DNA from: Aquimarina mytili
GTDB lineage: Bacteria > Bacteroidota > Bacteroidia > Flavobacteriales > Flavobacteriaceae
NCBI RefSeq assembly: GCF_016735115.1
Contig: NZ_JAERQJ010000004.1
Coordinates: 62,001 to 126,000, forward strand
Length of the DNA stretch: 64,000 nt
Reading direction: 5' to 3'
Part shown: piece by piece, positions 42,618 to 53,120 of the stretch
How the letters are laid out: each line of letters begins with the position of its first letter
Position numbering within the stretch: the stretch's first letter is position 1
Position numbers and translations under genes: made by a program
Notes under the pieces: generated by a model
The model's database searches: none
What the model saw: the letters and a program-made list of their open reading frames with translations, nothing else
Told to the model about the DNA's origin: nothing

Positions 42618-45600
42618 ATGATTAAAAAACTCATAATATATTTAATTATATTCTCACCAATGATTGGTATGGCTCAGCTTGGTTCTGGTGGATGTACCAA
42701 GAAAACCTTTTGGCGCGACAAAGATGGTGATGGTTGGGGATTTCCTTTAGATAATGTATGTGCGTGGAGTGCACCATCGGGGTATATAACTCCTTCTTTC
42801 TCTAAAATGGATTGTAATGATAACGATCCAAATATTCAAGGTACCACCACTTGGTATCAAGATGCTGATGGAGATGGGTATGGTAATAGTAGTGTTACTA
42901 AAGAAAGCTGTAATCTTCCAACGGGCTATGCTAGTCGGGCTGGTGATTGTAACGATGCTAATCCTAATGCTACCATTGTACGTACTTGGTATAGAGATGC
43001 CGATGGAGACGGTTATGGGGTTTCTACCAGTACTACAAATTCTTGTAACCCTCCTTCTGGCTATAGCTTACGAGCAGGAGATTGTAATGATAGTGATGGT
43101 GCTGTTTTTGAAGTAAAAACCTGGTATCGCGATGCTGATGGAGATGGATATGGGACAACAAATACCACTATAGATTCATGTAGTCAACCTCTAGGTTATA
43201 TACTTAGGAGTGGTGATTGTAATGACAGTAATGCAAGCATACACCCTGCTGCAGAAGAACCTTGTAATGGGGATGGGGTCGATAATAATTGTAATGGACA
43301 GATCGATGAGCACAGCCCTTCTGTTCCTTTAATAGAAAGTATAACTGAAGAGTGTGGAGTGACTACTATAAAAAGGCGACCACACTTTATCCAATTCGAA
43401 GTGTATTGGCAAAGTAGCCCTAATGGTATTAGTAAAGCCAATTCAGAGCGTACTATAACCCTCACTAGTGGTAATGTATATTATTTACGATTATTTGAGA
43501 TACAAACCGGATGTTGGAGTGCAGCTAAAACGATTAATTATACTATTAATGAATACCCTTCTATACCACCTGTACCCAACATACAAGAAAATTGTGGTAA
43601 TACGGTAGTAACCCCTGGAAGTGCCCCTAGTGGTGTAACATGGTATTGGCAAAGTAGTGCGACTGGAACCAGTACCGCAAGCGCTGAATCATTAACACGT
43701 ACTACTTCAGGAAGTACTTACCTTAGAGGAAGAAACAGTATAGGGTGTTGGGGAAAAGCAAGAAAAATAGACTATACGGTTACTAATTCTACTAGATGGT
43801 ATGCAGATACTGATAATGATGGGTTTGGAGATCCAAATGTTTCAATAATAGAGTGTAGTCAACCTTCTGGTTATGTCTTAGATAATAACGATCGATGTCC
43901 TCAAGAATATGGAGCAAATCAAGGTTGTGTAATACAACCTACTGTTCCGGTTGATCCTAATTTATCTAATGAAAATTATGTACTGACCAGAGTTTATAAA
44001 ACACCAAAAAAGCATACAGATGCGTATGACTTTGCCACAGATGTAATAGAAAGTGTAACCTATTATGATGGCTTAGGAAGGCCTATTCAAGATATTGCTA
44101 TCGCACAAAGCCCATACCGAAACGATATTGTTCAACATTATGAATATGATCAGTTTGGAAGAACTCAAAAAACATATTTGCCGTTGCCGGCAAATCAAAA
44201 TACAGGTAGCTTAGTAAACAATCCAGTCTCTCAAATAAATACATATTACCAGAATACATATGGAGACACAAACCCATATAATGAGCAGCGTTTTGAAGAT
44301 TCTCCGCTTAATAGAGTTGTAGAATCTGCCTCACCTGGTAATGCTTGGCAAATGTCATCTGGGCATACCAGTAAATTTGAATATAAGGCTAATGTTGATA
44401 ATGAAGTTAGGAAATATATCGCTGATAATAGCAATTTAGGAGCTAGCTATGTTATCTCTTCACCCAGCAGTGATAAGAATTATTTAGCTACAGAATCGGT
44501 TACAATTACCAATGGAGGGCATCTTACCGGAAATGTACATCTTAAAATAGCTACAGGTAATCCTTTGCTTGGATATAATTTTTATGAAGCTAACGAGCTT
44601 ACTAAACAAATACTCAAAAACGAAAACTGGATACAAACCGATGGCTTTTTAAATACCAAAGAAATCTTCACAGACAAAAATGGGAAAAAAGTCGCTGAGG
44701 TAAGTTACAGGGAAGAATTGGGAGTTTTACAAAAGTTAGTTACAAGATATGTATATGATGATTACGGGCGCTTGATATATGTGCTACCACCAAGTATTGG
44801 TGATGCAGAATTTAGAGAAGAAAGTACCACAGAAACATTTAGCTGGGATTATCTAAAGTTTTTCGGATTTATCCCTAAAATATATCACCCTGATGATGGC
44901 GGATCAATTGAAGCCTCAATTACAGATAATGTGTTTAAAATAACGGGGAGTACCATATTTAATGCATTTTCAGTGCCAATAAAAACAGATAGAATAGTTT
45001 TTATACAGGCAAATCTTCCTAATATGGATTTAGGAAAGATAACCACCAATCTCGGTAATTCAGACTATGTTGCATATTTAAAAGATGGATATTTATGCGT
45101 TAGAGCAAATACGAATCCTGCACCATCGATAAACAGAATTAATTTTTCTTTTGAAGTTCCTTTTGATCGTGAAATTATTACAAACTACAAAGAAGTTTTA
45201 GATAACCTGGCTTTTCAATACGAGTATGATCAATACAATAGACAAATAGCACAAAAAACACCTGGCAAAGGATGGGAATATGTGGTCTACGATCAACTAG
45301 ATCGCCAAATCATGGTACAAGATGCTAATCTTAGAAATAATAACCTATGGCTGTTTACTAAATATGATGCTTACGGAAGACCAGTATATACCGGGACTTA
45401 TAAAAGTACTAAAACAAGGTCGGCATTACAGTCAGAATTAGATAGTTTTATTAGTGCTTCAACAGATAAAGCTAATGTAGAAGATAGAACAAGCAGCACC
45501 ACGACCATCCAAAATATGGCAATCAATTATTCTAATAATGCCTTTCCTAACACGGGTATAGAAGAACTATTGTCTGTTTCGTATTATGATGATTATAACT

Positions 45601-48134
45601 TTATTGATGTAGATAAGCCTGCTACTCCAATTATAATAAAGGGGCAACAAGTAACAACCAGAACAAAAGGGCTTACGACCTCTTCATGGGTTAAAACCTT
45701 AGGAGAGAGTACTTGGACTAAAACATATACCTATTTTGATGAGCGAGGAAGAAGTATCAAAACCTACGAAAAAAATCATTTAGGTGGATTTACAAACAGT
45801 GATACCGAATTAGATTTTACGGGTAAAGTTCTAGAATCTGTTACCACGCATAAAATAAATACATCTGCAGAAGAATTATTAATTACAGATCGTTTTGAAT
45901 ATGATGATACAGATCGTTTAACTTCTCAATATCAAACCATCAATAATCAACCTGAAGAGTTGATATCAAAATTTGAGTTTGATAATTTAGGAAATGTAAA
46001 GAGAAAGAGTGTTGGGGGATTAGCTTCGATGAGCACACCGCTTCAAAATGTTGATTATAAATACAATATTAGAGGTTGGTTGCAAAAGATTAACGAGGTA
46101 GATCGTATCGATAATGATTTATTTGCATACACACTCAATTATGACCATTTAGAAGGGGGTACGTATGCTAATGTACCTGCATTATATAACGGCAATATTG
46201 CGCAAACTATTTGGAGATCAAAACATGATAACAAAAAGCAATCTTATGTCTACCAATATGATGCGCTTAATCAGTTAACAAGAGCTAGTTATTTATCGGG
46301 TAACTCCTTTAGTAATTTTGATGAGAGTTTCGGAGTTAGAAATATACGATATGACTTAAATGGTAATATTACCAGCGTATTGCGTAATGGGATCGTTACA
46401 AATCACAATGACCCTACAAGGCCAATAGATATACCTCTGGATGTACTTACGTATAATTATGGTGCTCACGGAAACCAACTACGTTCTATCGAAGACCTTG
46501 GTGATACTAACAAAGGCTTCGTAGATGGTAACAAAACCGGTGATGACTATGCGTATGATACTAATGGTAATTTAATCAAAGACCTAAACAAGGGTATAGA
46601 GCTAATCGAATACAACCATTTGGATCTGGTAGAAAAAGTAACGTTTGCTAATGGCAAAAGCATACTCTTTACATACGATGCCTCAGGAAGAAAACTATCT
46701 AAGCTTTTTGTGCATAATGGTATTACTAATACCACAGATTATATCGGTGGATTCCAATATCAAGAAGGGCAATTACAATTTTTTCCTACAGGAGAAGGCT
46801 ATGCTCGCAAAGAAACTGGCAATACCTTTAAATATGTATACATCTATGCAGATCATTTAGGAAACAACAGACTAAGTTATAGCGATCTCAATGGCGATGG
46901 TACAATTACAAATGCAGAAATCTTATCCAATAGCAATTATTATCCAATGGGTGGTATGCTTGAAGGTGAGTTTACCAATGCGATTGCTTCTAATTTTAAA
47001 TACAAATTCCAGGGCAAAGAGCTACAGCAAGATGACAATATAGGGTTATATGATTTTGGATCTCGTATGTATGATCCCTACGTAGGGCGATGGTTTAATA
47101 CCGATCCGCAAAATCAATACAATAGCCCATATCTGGCGCTAGGTAATAATTATATTATTACTGTAGATCCAGATGGAGAGTGGGTGTGGATAGCAATTGG
47201 TGCAGTGGTTGGTGGTGCAATTAACCTTGCTGTTAATTGGGATAATATAGATAACTTTACAGAAGGTTTAGCAGCATTTGGCACTGGGGCCTTAGCGGGT
47301 GGTCTTACCGCAGCGTGTGGTGCTTGTGGAGTGGGAGCGATTGCTGCACTTGGAGCAGGAACAGGTGCTTTAACTATGGCAACCAATAATGTTATAGGGC
47401 AAACAGGAGATGGAGTAGGTTTAGGAGATGTACAATGGGACTCAGTAGGAAAAAGTGCCTTTATAGGGGGTATTACAGGAGCAGCTTCATCGGTAGCTTC
47501 TACTTGGGCAACAAACGCACTAAGTGCACCACTTATTAATAATCTGAAAATTGCGAGCCCAGTTTTGCAAGGAGGAATTAATGGAACCATCGGTGGAGCT
47601 GCAGGAGGATTTGCAGGAGGATTTACAGGAGGTTTATTAGCAGAAGGAACTATTGATGGAGCAATTAATGCAGGTATAGATGGTCTTAGCTCTGGTGCAA
47701 TCATAGGTTTAGGTAGTGGTTTAGGAGTCTCTTATGCCAATGCAAGATTAAATAATATTGATCCTTGGAATGCGAAACCAGTTGGAATAGATAATGTTGA
47801 TATTACTCCTAAAGGTTTGGAACTTGTTAAGAAGCACCTTTCTAGAAGTGAATTTGATTTTGATTATGCAAATGAAGTTATGATTAGACGTTTGGAGCAA
47901 ATAATTAAGGGAAAATTAACACCAACGAAACAAGATCTCAATTTTTACACACATGAGATAAGAGAAAATTATCTTATGAACACCTATGGTAAAAGTTATA
48001 AGAAAGCTCATGAACAAAGTTTATTAGACTATAATATTGATTATAAAAAAGGTTTTCAGCCTAAATTATACACTATAGAAGCCATTAAAACCGGAGATGG
48101 ATATCAAAGATGGCAGCATGGGTTAGATTATTAA
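42618..48134 (+). CDS. Secreted RHS/YD-repeat protein with calcium-binding repeats and variable toxin-like C-terminus
   Basis: 1838 residues. Layout: Sec signal peptide (to about 19, ending MAQ); four to five repeats around W(Y/R)xDxDGDGYG with paired Cys (about 25-235), of the MopE putative metal-binding type; two Ig-like blocks ending in TINYTI and KIDYTV; a DUF6443 start (SVTYYDGLGRPIQDIAIAQS at about 485); YD repeats; the RHS core RMYDPYVGRWFNTDPQN at about 1480; a Gly/Ala-rich hydrophobic stretch (about 1515-1710); then a roughly 110-residue C-terminal domain (NFYTHEIRENYL, AHEQSLLDY, QPKLYTIEAIKTGDGYQRW). This is the standard polymorphic-toxin plan: a carrier cocoon with a variable tip. 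The small gene downstream would be its immunity gene. Confidence 0.9.
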   Translation: MIKKLIIYLIIFSPMIGMAQLGSGGCTKKTFWRDKDGDGWGFPLDNVCAWSAPSGYITPSFSKMDCNDNDPNIQGTTTWYQDADGDGYGNSSVTKESCNLPTGYASRAGDCNDANPNATIVRTWYRDADGDGYGVSTSTTNSCNPPSGYSLRAGDCNDSDGAVFEVKTWYRDADGDGYGTTNTTIDSCSQPLGYILRSGDCNDSNASIHPAAEEPCNGDGVDNNCNGQIDEHSPSVPLIESITEECGVTTIKRRPHFIQFEVYWQSSPNGISKANSERTITLTSGNVYYLRLFEIQTGCWSAAKTINYTINEYPSIPPVPNIQENCGNTVVTPGSAPSGVTWYWQSSATGTSTASAESLTRTTSGSTYLRGRNSIGCWGKARKIDYTVTNSTRWYADTDNDGFGDPNVSIIECSQPSGYVLDNNDRCPQEYGANQGCVIQPTVPVDPNLSNENYVLTRVYKTPKKHTDAYDFATDVIESVTYYDGLGRPIQDIAIAQSPYRNDIVQHYEYDQFGRTQKTYLPLPANQNTGSLVNNPVSQINTYYQNTYGDTNPYNEQRFEDSPLNRVVESASPGNAWQMSSGHTSKFEYKANVDNEVRKYIADNSNLGASYVISSPSSDKNYLATESVTITNGGHLTGNVHLKIATGNPLLGYNFYEANELTKQILKNENWIQTDGFLNTKEIFTDKNGKKVAEVSYREELGVLQKLVTRYVYDDYGRLIYVLPPSIGDAEFREESTTETFSWDYLKFFGFIPKIYHPDDGGSIEASITDNVFKITGSTIFNAFSVPIKTDRIVFIQANLPNMDLGKITTNLGNSDYVAYLKDGYLCVRANTNPAPSINRINFSFEVPFDREIITNYKEVLDNLAFQYEYDQYNRQIAQKTPGKGWEYVVYDQLDRQIMVQDANLRNNNLWLFTKYDAYGRPVYTGTYKSTKTRSALQSELDSFISASTDKANVEDRTSSTTTIQNMAINYSNNAFPNTGIEELLSVSYYDDYNFIDVDKPATPIIIKGQQVTTRTKGLTTSSWVKTLGESTWTKTYTYFDERGRSIKTYEKNHLGGFTNSDTELDFTGKVLESVTTHKINTSAEELLITDRFEYDDTDRLTSQYQTINNQPEELISKFEFDNLGNVKRKSVGGLASMSTPLQNVDYKYNIRGWLQKINEVDRIDNDLFAYTLNYDHLEGGTYANVPALYNGNIAQTIWRSKHDNKKQSYVYQYDALNQLTRASYLSGNSFSNFDESFGVRNIRYDLNGNITSVLRNGIVTNHNDPTRPIDIPLDVLTYNYGAHGNQLRSIEDLGDTNKGFVDGNKTGDDYAYDTNGNLIKDLNKGIELIEYNHLDLVEKVTFANGKSILFTYDASGRKLSKLFVHNGITNTTDYIGGFQYQEGQLQFFPTGEGYARKETGNTFKYVYIYADHLGNNRLSYSDLNGDGTITNAEILSNSNYYPMGGMLEGEFTNAIASNFKYKFQGKELQQDDNIGLYDFGSRMYDPYVGRWFNTDPQNQYNSPYLALGNNYIITVDPDGEWVWIAIGAVVGGAINLAVNWDNIDNFTEGLAAFGTGALAGGLTAACGACGVGAIAALGAGTGALTMATNNVIGQTGDGVGLGDVQWDSVGKSAFIGGITGAASSVASTWATNALSAPLINNLKIASPVLQGGINGTIGGAAGGFAGGFTGGLLAEGTIDGAINAGIDGLSSGAIIGLGSGLGVSYANARLNNIDPWNAKPVGIDNVDITPKGLELVKKHLSRSEFDFDYANEVMIRRLEQIIKGKLTPTKQDLNFYTHEIRENYLMNTYGKSYKKAHEQSLLDYNIDYKKGFQPKLYTIEAIKTGDGYQRWQHGLDY

Positions 48135-48144
48135 AACAATATTG

Positions 48145-48528
48145 ATGAGTAAATTAACAAGTAAATTTTGGGCTTGGAAAGAGTCTTTTGATAATCAAGA
48201 TTTTAGGTTAGGGGATTCTATTATTCCAAAAATAAAGAGTGGTTTAGTTTCTCCTAATGAAAATTCGGAGAACGAATATTTAGGCATAAATAATTTCCCT
48301 TGGGTGATTAAAACTGAAGAAGAAAAAATTGTATCAATTCATTACATAGACACTTTTTTTGATTTGTTGAGAGAAGATTTATGGGAGTTAGAATTAACAC
48401 AGTTTACTAAAGTTGTTGATGAGGTTTTAACACCTGTAGACCAGAACTATAAAGGAAAAGTATTTTATGTTCTTTTTAGAGATTTTTATGTATCATCTGC
48501 TGGGCTAGTTGATAAAACCGTTAAATAA
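48145..48528 (+). CDS. Putative immunity protein for the RHS toxin
   Basis: 127 residues, cytosolic, no signal peptide, acidic and Trp/Phe-rich: MSKLTSKFWAWKESFDNQDF, FPWVIKTEEEKIVSIHYIDT, FFDLLREDLWELELTQFTKV, YVLFRDFYVSSAGLVDKTVK. It starts 10 bp after the stop of the RHS gene, the normal location of a polymorphic-toxin immunity gene. ATG 48145 is preceded by an in-frame TTG, which I did not use. I do not recognise a family. The call is from location, size and charge; the pair's biochemistry is unknown. Confidence 0.62.
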   Translation: MSKLTSKFWAWKESFDNQDFRLGDSIIPKIKSGLVSPNENSENEYLGINNFPWVIKTEEEKIVSIHYIDTFFDLLREDLWELELTQFTKVVDEVLTPVDQNYKGKVFYVLFRDFYVSSAGLVDKTVK

Positions 48529-48542
48529 TGAGAAATCGAAAA

Positions 48543-51500
48543 ATGAAAAAAATAATAACGTTACTAGTACTACTAGTATCTATCTATAGCTATAGTCAAG
48601 ACGCTGTAGATATTGTTACGCCACAACAATCCCCGTTTAATGCCGGGCAAAATATCGAGGGGTGGGTACAAGGATCGGTTAACGAGCCTACAGGCAAAGT
48701 AACCTTTTCAGAGCCATTGGCAACGATTAATGCCAGAACCGTATCGTATAACGTGGCGCTAGGATATAGCGGTAAAGCTGCATTTGATATAGGATCGTAT
48801 ACCAATAAATTTGCGCCAACAAGTACTGTTGGAGTTGGGTTTTCTATGTTTACACCCAAAATTGTAGTTGACAATAAAAACACAGGTACCCGAGAGGATG
48901 ATGTATTCTATTTGCAGGATGGGGCAACCAATAGTAAATTACTTTGTACTTCTCGTACGGTAATTACTCCTGCAACACGAGGCCCTGTCATTTGGGAGTT
49001 TGAGGCTGAGAAATATGTACCCTGGAAAATACAATACTACAAAAGTTCATTTGATATAATTAATGGAGTCATCCAAGAAGTACCTCTGGATTACTGGAAA
49101 ATAACGACAGATCAAGGGATACAATATTACTATGGGCGAACACAAAACGCCAGAGAAAATATAGTAGCATGGGGCAATTGGATCGGTAGTTCTAAAAGAG
49201 CAGGAGGGCAACAACAAACGATTGTTTGGAATGTTTCTAGGATCCAGGATCAATGGGGTAATAACATACGATTTGAGTATGAATTACAAGAAAGTACCAT
49301 CGGTGGGGTAAAACAAACAGAAGCCTCATATCTTAAAAAGATTATTTCTTCTACCGGTGAGCATATTGCATTTACCTATGAAAATAAAAATAGTGCAGAG
49401 TATTACGAGCCGCATAAAGAACAAGTAGAACCCGATGCCTATCAAGAGCGTTATGAGAAAAAAGCATTGCGCTACGTAGATTCTTATAATAGTGAAAATA
49501 GTTTGATATATCGGCATAGTTTAGCATATACGTTGGTAAATAATAGTTCATCGTCAGACAAAAAGAGGTATTTACAGAGTATTACTCGAGAGAATAATGC
49601 CGGAGAAATATTACCTGGTAAAAGCTTTGAGTACCATACTTCCGGATCGTTTAAAGGAGGGCTAAAAAAGATACATTACCCACTTGGTGGCTCTGCAACG
49701 TATCATTATACTAATAAGGCGCTTTTCAGTAATGTTGCTAATAGATATACCGGATCTAGACCTGATAATAGCGACTATACATATTATGCGATGGTAAGCA
49801 AGGATAATTATTCGTTGAAATTTTATAAGTCCAAAACTTCAGTAGGAGGTCTGTATACTTTTAAAGTAAACAGAAGTTCCTGGAATGGAAAAAACTGGGT
49901 AGAGGATGAGTATGTTATTCCGGATATAATTAGAGATGAATATCCAAATGGTCAAATCTGGTTAGAGAACTTTCAAGCTGTTTTTGGTAAAGACTATTAT
50001 GCCTTTCTGTACACTAACGGAGTGTATTCAAATATTCATTTATTTCACCTAAAACCTAATGGTCATTATTGGGAATCAAGGTATTTAACCAAACTTATTG
50101 TAGGAGGAGGAACCCCAAGTTTGTTATCTGGAGATAATTTTGTTGCCATCGGGACTCATCTTAATGGTACAATATATAGATATATATGGGATGGCGAGGA
50201 TTCATGGAAATCTGATCTTATACAACAAGGACCTGGGCAATACTATTATGGGGCAACCAATAATTTTATTTTATCGCTGAATGAGGATGGAGGTATTGAT
50301 ATGAAGACCAATGCTATCCATGAGGATAATTATTATATTCATTATTTAGACCTTGAGAATAAGTGGAATACAAAATCTTGGTCGGCAGCTGCAGATCCTT
50401 TTATTGCAGGAATTGAAAAGCCAAGTTACTTCTATCCCGAAAACTCTATGAGTGGATTCGTGGCCGATGATAATCCAGAGTTTTATTTACGATGGGATAC
50501 AGATTATAATCTTTTGGTACCCGATAATATTTTTGGAGCTCATTTGGATGCAAATCCTATTATTCCAACAGGTAGCGGTATGGCGGTCTTACAAAGTTAT
50601 TTTTACCAAGCTCCTTTATTCTTTAATCGTTTTAATGGTATCGAATGGAAAGGATTCATACCGTTATCTTCAGCTCATTATTCTAAACCTGCATATGGAG
50701 AAGATATTATGACGTTTCAAAATCAAGGAGGAGCTAATAGTGCAGGATATGCAATGTATGATCCTAATTCAAATAGTTGGACATATGATAAAGAACTAGT
50801 TACATATCCTTGGTATCAGTCTAACGATAAGCTAACGGGAATAACAAGAGATTTTTTAATAGTTTCAGATAAGATATATAAATATTCTAATACGTCATTA
50901 TTTCCAGTACTCGATACAACAATGCCTTATGATAATGTCTTTACATATACCGATGGTTTGGGTCATGCTTTTGTTAAACTAGCTTCGCATACAATTAGTG
51001 GAAACACTGCTTCTACGGTATTTCAACAGGGGATGTATTATTATGTCAATAGATCTACAAACCAAGTAACAGGAATTGATGTTGGTAAAATGAATAATCT
51101 TGCTGGACCTAATTTATTAGCTGGTAGAACTCCGTTTATGAGCCCTAAAACAATGTGGTTACGAAATGATGGTAGTAGTTTCAATACATATTTACATCGT
51201 ATTATCGATGATAAAGTAAATAACCTTGTAAAGGACATTGTTGTCGATAACATCCAGATTAATGATGGTAAAGGTGAAGTAAGAAAAATACAGTATACGT
51301 ATAGCGACCCTAACTCAGATCCAAATAATACATCTACATTTTATGGAACCGTAACGATACAAAATAAAGGGTATGGTAATGGTGCTATTGGTACAATAGA
51401 AAAAAAATATAATACAGGAGTTAAAGACATAAGATTTGCAGGTTTGTTATTAGAAGAACATGCTAAGAATAAATCTAATGTATCATTGACTATAAAAAAG

Positions 51501-52283
51501 AATAACTGGCGTAAATATAAGGTATCATCGCTTAGTTATGCTATAAAATTGGGAACGACAACAAATAGCCAAAATTTAAATGGAGCAATGGTTACCAACG
51601 AAGTTACTAATACATATTCATGGCCATATTATCTAAATACGCTAACTACCCGAAAAAATAGTTTAGGGCAGATTGAGAAAACTATAACAAAATATGCATA
51701 TGATCAGTATTCTTTTATGAAAGAAGGGAATTTCGTGAGTCAGCCTTATGAAGTAATAAGCCAAATTGATGGTAAGGTGATTTCGGTTGGTAGAACAGTT
51801 TGGGTCAAAAATAGTAATAGTAAAGTATATGCTTCACAGATTTGGTCAGGGACTTCTACTTCTAATCTAAGAAAATCCTATGAGGTTTCTAGAATTAATT
51901 CTTATGGGCAAGTAGAAGAATCAAACAATGGTAAAGGACAGTATAATACTATTATTTATGGATTAAATTATAGATATCCAATATTATCATTATCAAATAC
52001 AAGGTATAATACCTTTATAGATAATCTTGATGTTAGTATGAACAGTTTACAAGCAATGAATGTTTCAGGTTTAAAAACAGAGCTTTCTAAACTATATACA
52101 AAATTGCCAAATACTATGATTGAAATAACATCATATGATGATGAAGGAAAAATAGTAAAGAAGATAGATAATAGACAAGAAGAAATAAATTATTATTATG
52201 ATAGCTTTAATAGATTAGACTACATAACCGATCATGATGATAATATGTTAAAGAAAAATATCTATAATTATAAGTCAAACTAA
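48543..52283 (+). CDS. SpvB/TcdB-like secreted protein with short YD-repeat end
   Basis: 1246 residues. Signal peptide MKKIITLLVLLVSIYSYSQ (ATG 48543; an in-frame ATG at 48528 is possible). The N-terminal region with YNVALGYSGKAAFDIGSYTN, VGVGFSMFTPKIVVDN and DDVFYLQDGATNS follows the pattern of the SpvB/TcdB N-terminal domain. The central 600 residues alternate short W/Y-rich strands (beta-propeller-like, e.g. YRYIWDGEDSWKSDLIQQG). The end has YD-type repeats and closes with NYYYDSFNRLDYITD and IYNYKSN, without an RHS core or toxin domain. It probably forms a shell with the RHS protein before it, as the TcB component does with TcC in Tc toxins; this is inferred from the layout. Confidence 0.82.
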   Translation: MKKIITLLVLLVSIYSYSQDAVDIVTPQQSPFNAGQNIEGWVQGSVNEPTGKVTFSEPLATINARTVSYNVALGYSGKAAFDIGSYTNKFAPTSTVGVGFSMFTPKIVVDNKNTGTREDDVFYLQDGATNSKLLCTSRTVITPATRGPVIWEFEAEKYVPWKIQYYKSSFDIINGVIQEVPLDYWKITTDQGIQYYYGRTQNARENIVAWGNWIGSSKRAGGQQQTIVWNVSRIQDQWGNNIRFEYELQESTIGGVKQTEASYLKKIISSTGEHIAFTYENKNSAEYYEPHKEQVEPDAYQERYEKKALRYVDSYNSENSLIYRHSLAYTLVNNSSSSDKKRYLQSITRENNAGEILPGKSFEYHTSGSFKGGLKKIHYPLGGSATYHYTNKALFSNVANRYTGSRPDNSDYTYYAMVSKDNYSLKFYKSKTSVGGLYTFKVNRSSWNGKNWVEDEYVIPDIIRDEYPNGQIWLENFQAVFGKDYYAFLYTNGVYSNIHLFHLKPNGHYWESRYLTKLIVGGGTPSLLSGDNFVAIGTHLNGTIYRYIWDGEDSWKSDLIQQGPGQYYYGATNNFILSLNEDGGIDMKTNAIHEDNYYIHYLDLENKWNTKSWSAAADPFIAGIEKPSYFYPENSMSGFVADDNPEFYLRWDTDYNLLVPDNIFGAHLDANPIIPTGSGMAVLQSYFYQAPLFFNRFNGIEWKGFIPLSSAHYSKPAYGEDIMTFQNQGGANSAGYAMYDPNSNSWTYDKELVTYPWYQSNDKLTGITRDFLIVSDKIYKYSNTSLFPVLDTTMPYDNVFTYTDGLGHAFVKLASHTISGNTASTVFQQGMYYYVNRSTNQVTGIDVGKMNNLAGPNLLAGRTPFMSPKTMWLRNDGSSFNTYLHRIIDDKVNNLVKDIVVDNIQINDGKGEVRKIQYTYSDPNSDPNNTSTFYGTVTIQNKGYGNGAIGTIEKKYNTGVKDIRFAGLLLEEHAKNKSNVSLTIKKNNWRKYKVSSLSYAIKLGTTTNSQNLNGAMVTNEVTNTYSWPYYLNTLTTRKNSLGQIEKTITKYAYDQYSFMKEGNFVSQPYEVISQIDGKVISVGRTVWVKNSNSKVYASQIWSGTSTSNLRKSYEVSRINSYGQVEESNNGKGQYNTIIYGLNYRYPILSLSNTRYNTFIDNLDVSMNSLQAMNVSGLKTELSKLYTKLPNTMIEITSYDDEGKIVKKIDNRQEEINYYYDSFNRLDYITDHDDNMLKKNIYNYKSN

Positions 52284-52618
52284 AGTTACCTGGATACAAT
52301 AGACAATAGCGTGAAAATCTTTTCCGCGCTGCATATGGTAAACATACAAGAGTAAGAAATGAAACGGTCATATTTGTAAATCAGATATGGCTGTTTTCTT
52401 ATACAGTGTCTTATGTTTTTTCAACAAACATTTTTTCTAGATACTTCACTTTGAAAAAAATATCAAAAAACATAGCGTTCTAAAACGCTGTATATCTGGT
52501 AGGTATTGGTAATAAATTATTAAAAAAGTATAGTATACGGGTTCCCGTAAAAAAGCAAAAATTCTTGGTGATAGTTTTGTGACTGTTATAACAAATATTA
52601 ATCTTTTAAAACCAAAAA
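52284..52618 (+). other. 335-bp gene-free region between RHS loci A and B
   Basis: No coding frame was found. Two hairpins are present: AGCGTT/CTAA/AACGCT at 52474-52489 and ACGGG/TT/CCCGT at 52537-52548, the latter followed by A-rich DNA. One of them may stop the SpvB-like transcript, but neither has a strong T tract on the plus strand. No clear -7 box for the next gene. Confidence 0.5.
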
Positions 52619-53110
52619 ATGAACGACAACAGAATTAGCAAAGTGCTAGAAGTAAAAGAAGTAAAGGCGATAAATCATAGTATTTCGACTTTAAAAGAAA
52701 CACTCGGTTTTCTGCAAAACTTGACTCCGCTAGAGCGCAAAAACCTACCAAAAATCAATAATGCTAATAAGATCTTTACCGAGGATAGTATTCATGTGTT
52801 AGAATCAAAACCAAAGTGGGTCCCCGAAGCGCTTACACCGGTAGAAGCCCGAAAAGATCTTACGCTTTTTGAGCAGTTAGATCCTGTAATACTGGAGTTA
52901 GAAGGACTATTGCGACAACTTAAAGATACACAGGTTATTGCAGGTAGCGAGGCTTATAAAACAGCACTAACTGTATATCGCTTGGCCGATGCGGGGCGTA
53001 AAATGCCAATCGAGGGTGCACAAAGCTCTTATGAATTGCTAAAAACTCGATTTTCGCAAAGTGTAAACAATACTAATGGAGACATCGATAACGAGACTAC
53101 CGAATCTTAA
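52619..53110 (+). CDS. Conserved-looking cytosolic protein, unknown
   Basis: 163 residues, helical and charged, without signal peptide. Blocks SISTLKETLGFLQNLTPLER, KNLPKINNANKIFTEDSIHV, FEQLDPVILELEGLLRQLKD and YKTALTVYRLADAGRKMPIE look like a conserved Bacteroidota family often found near repeats, but I cannot name it. It is followed by the repeat-rich spacer and by the 21-bp array. It may be related to the array or to the RHS loci only by location. Confidence 0.75.
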   Translation: MNDNRISKVLEVKEVKAINHSISTLKETLGFLQNLTPLERKNLPKINNANKIFTEDSIHVLESKPKWVPEALTPVEARKDLTLFEQLDPVILELEGLLRQLKDTQVIAGSEAYKTALTVYRLADAGRKMPIEGAQSSYELLKTRFSQSVNNTNGDIDNETTES

Positions 53111-53120
53111 TTAAATGTAA

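Noticed and set aside
47150..47704. Long minus-strand frame of 184 codons, Pro/Ala-rich
   Set aside because: It is antisense to the Gly/Ala-rich stretch of the RHS protein. Codons for Gly and Ala read backwards give Pro and Ala without stops.
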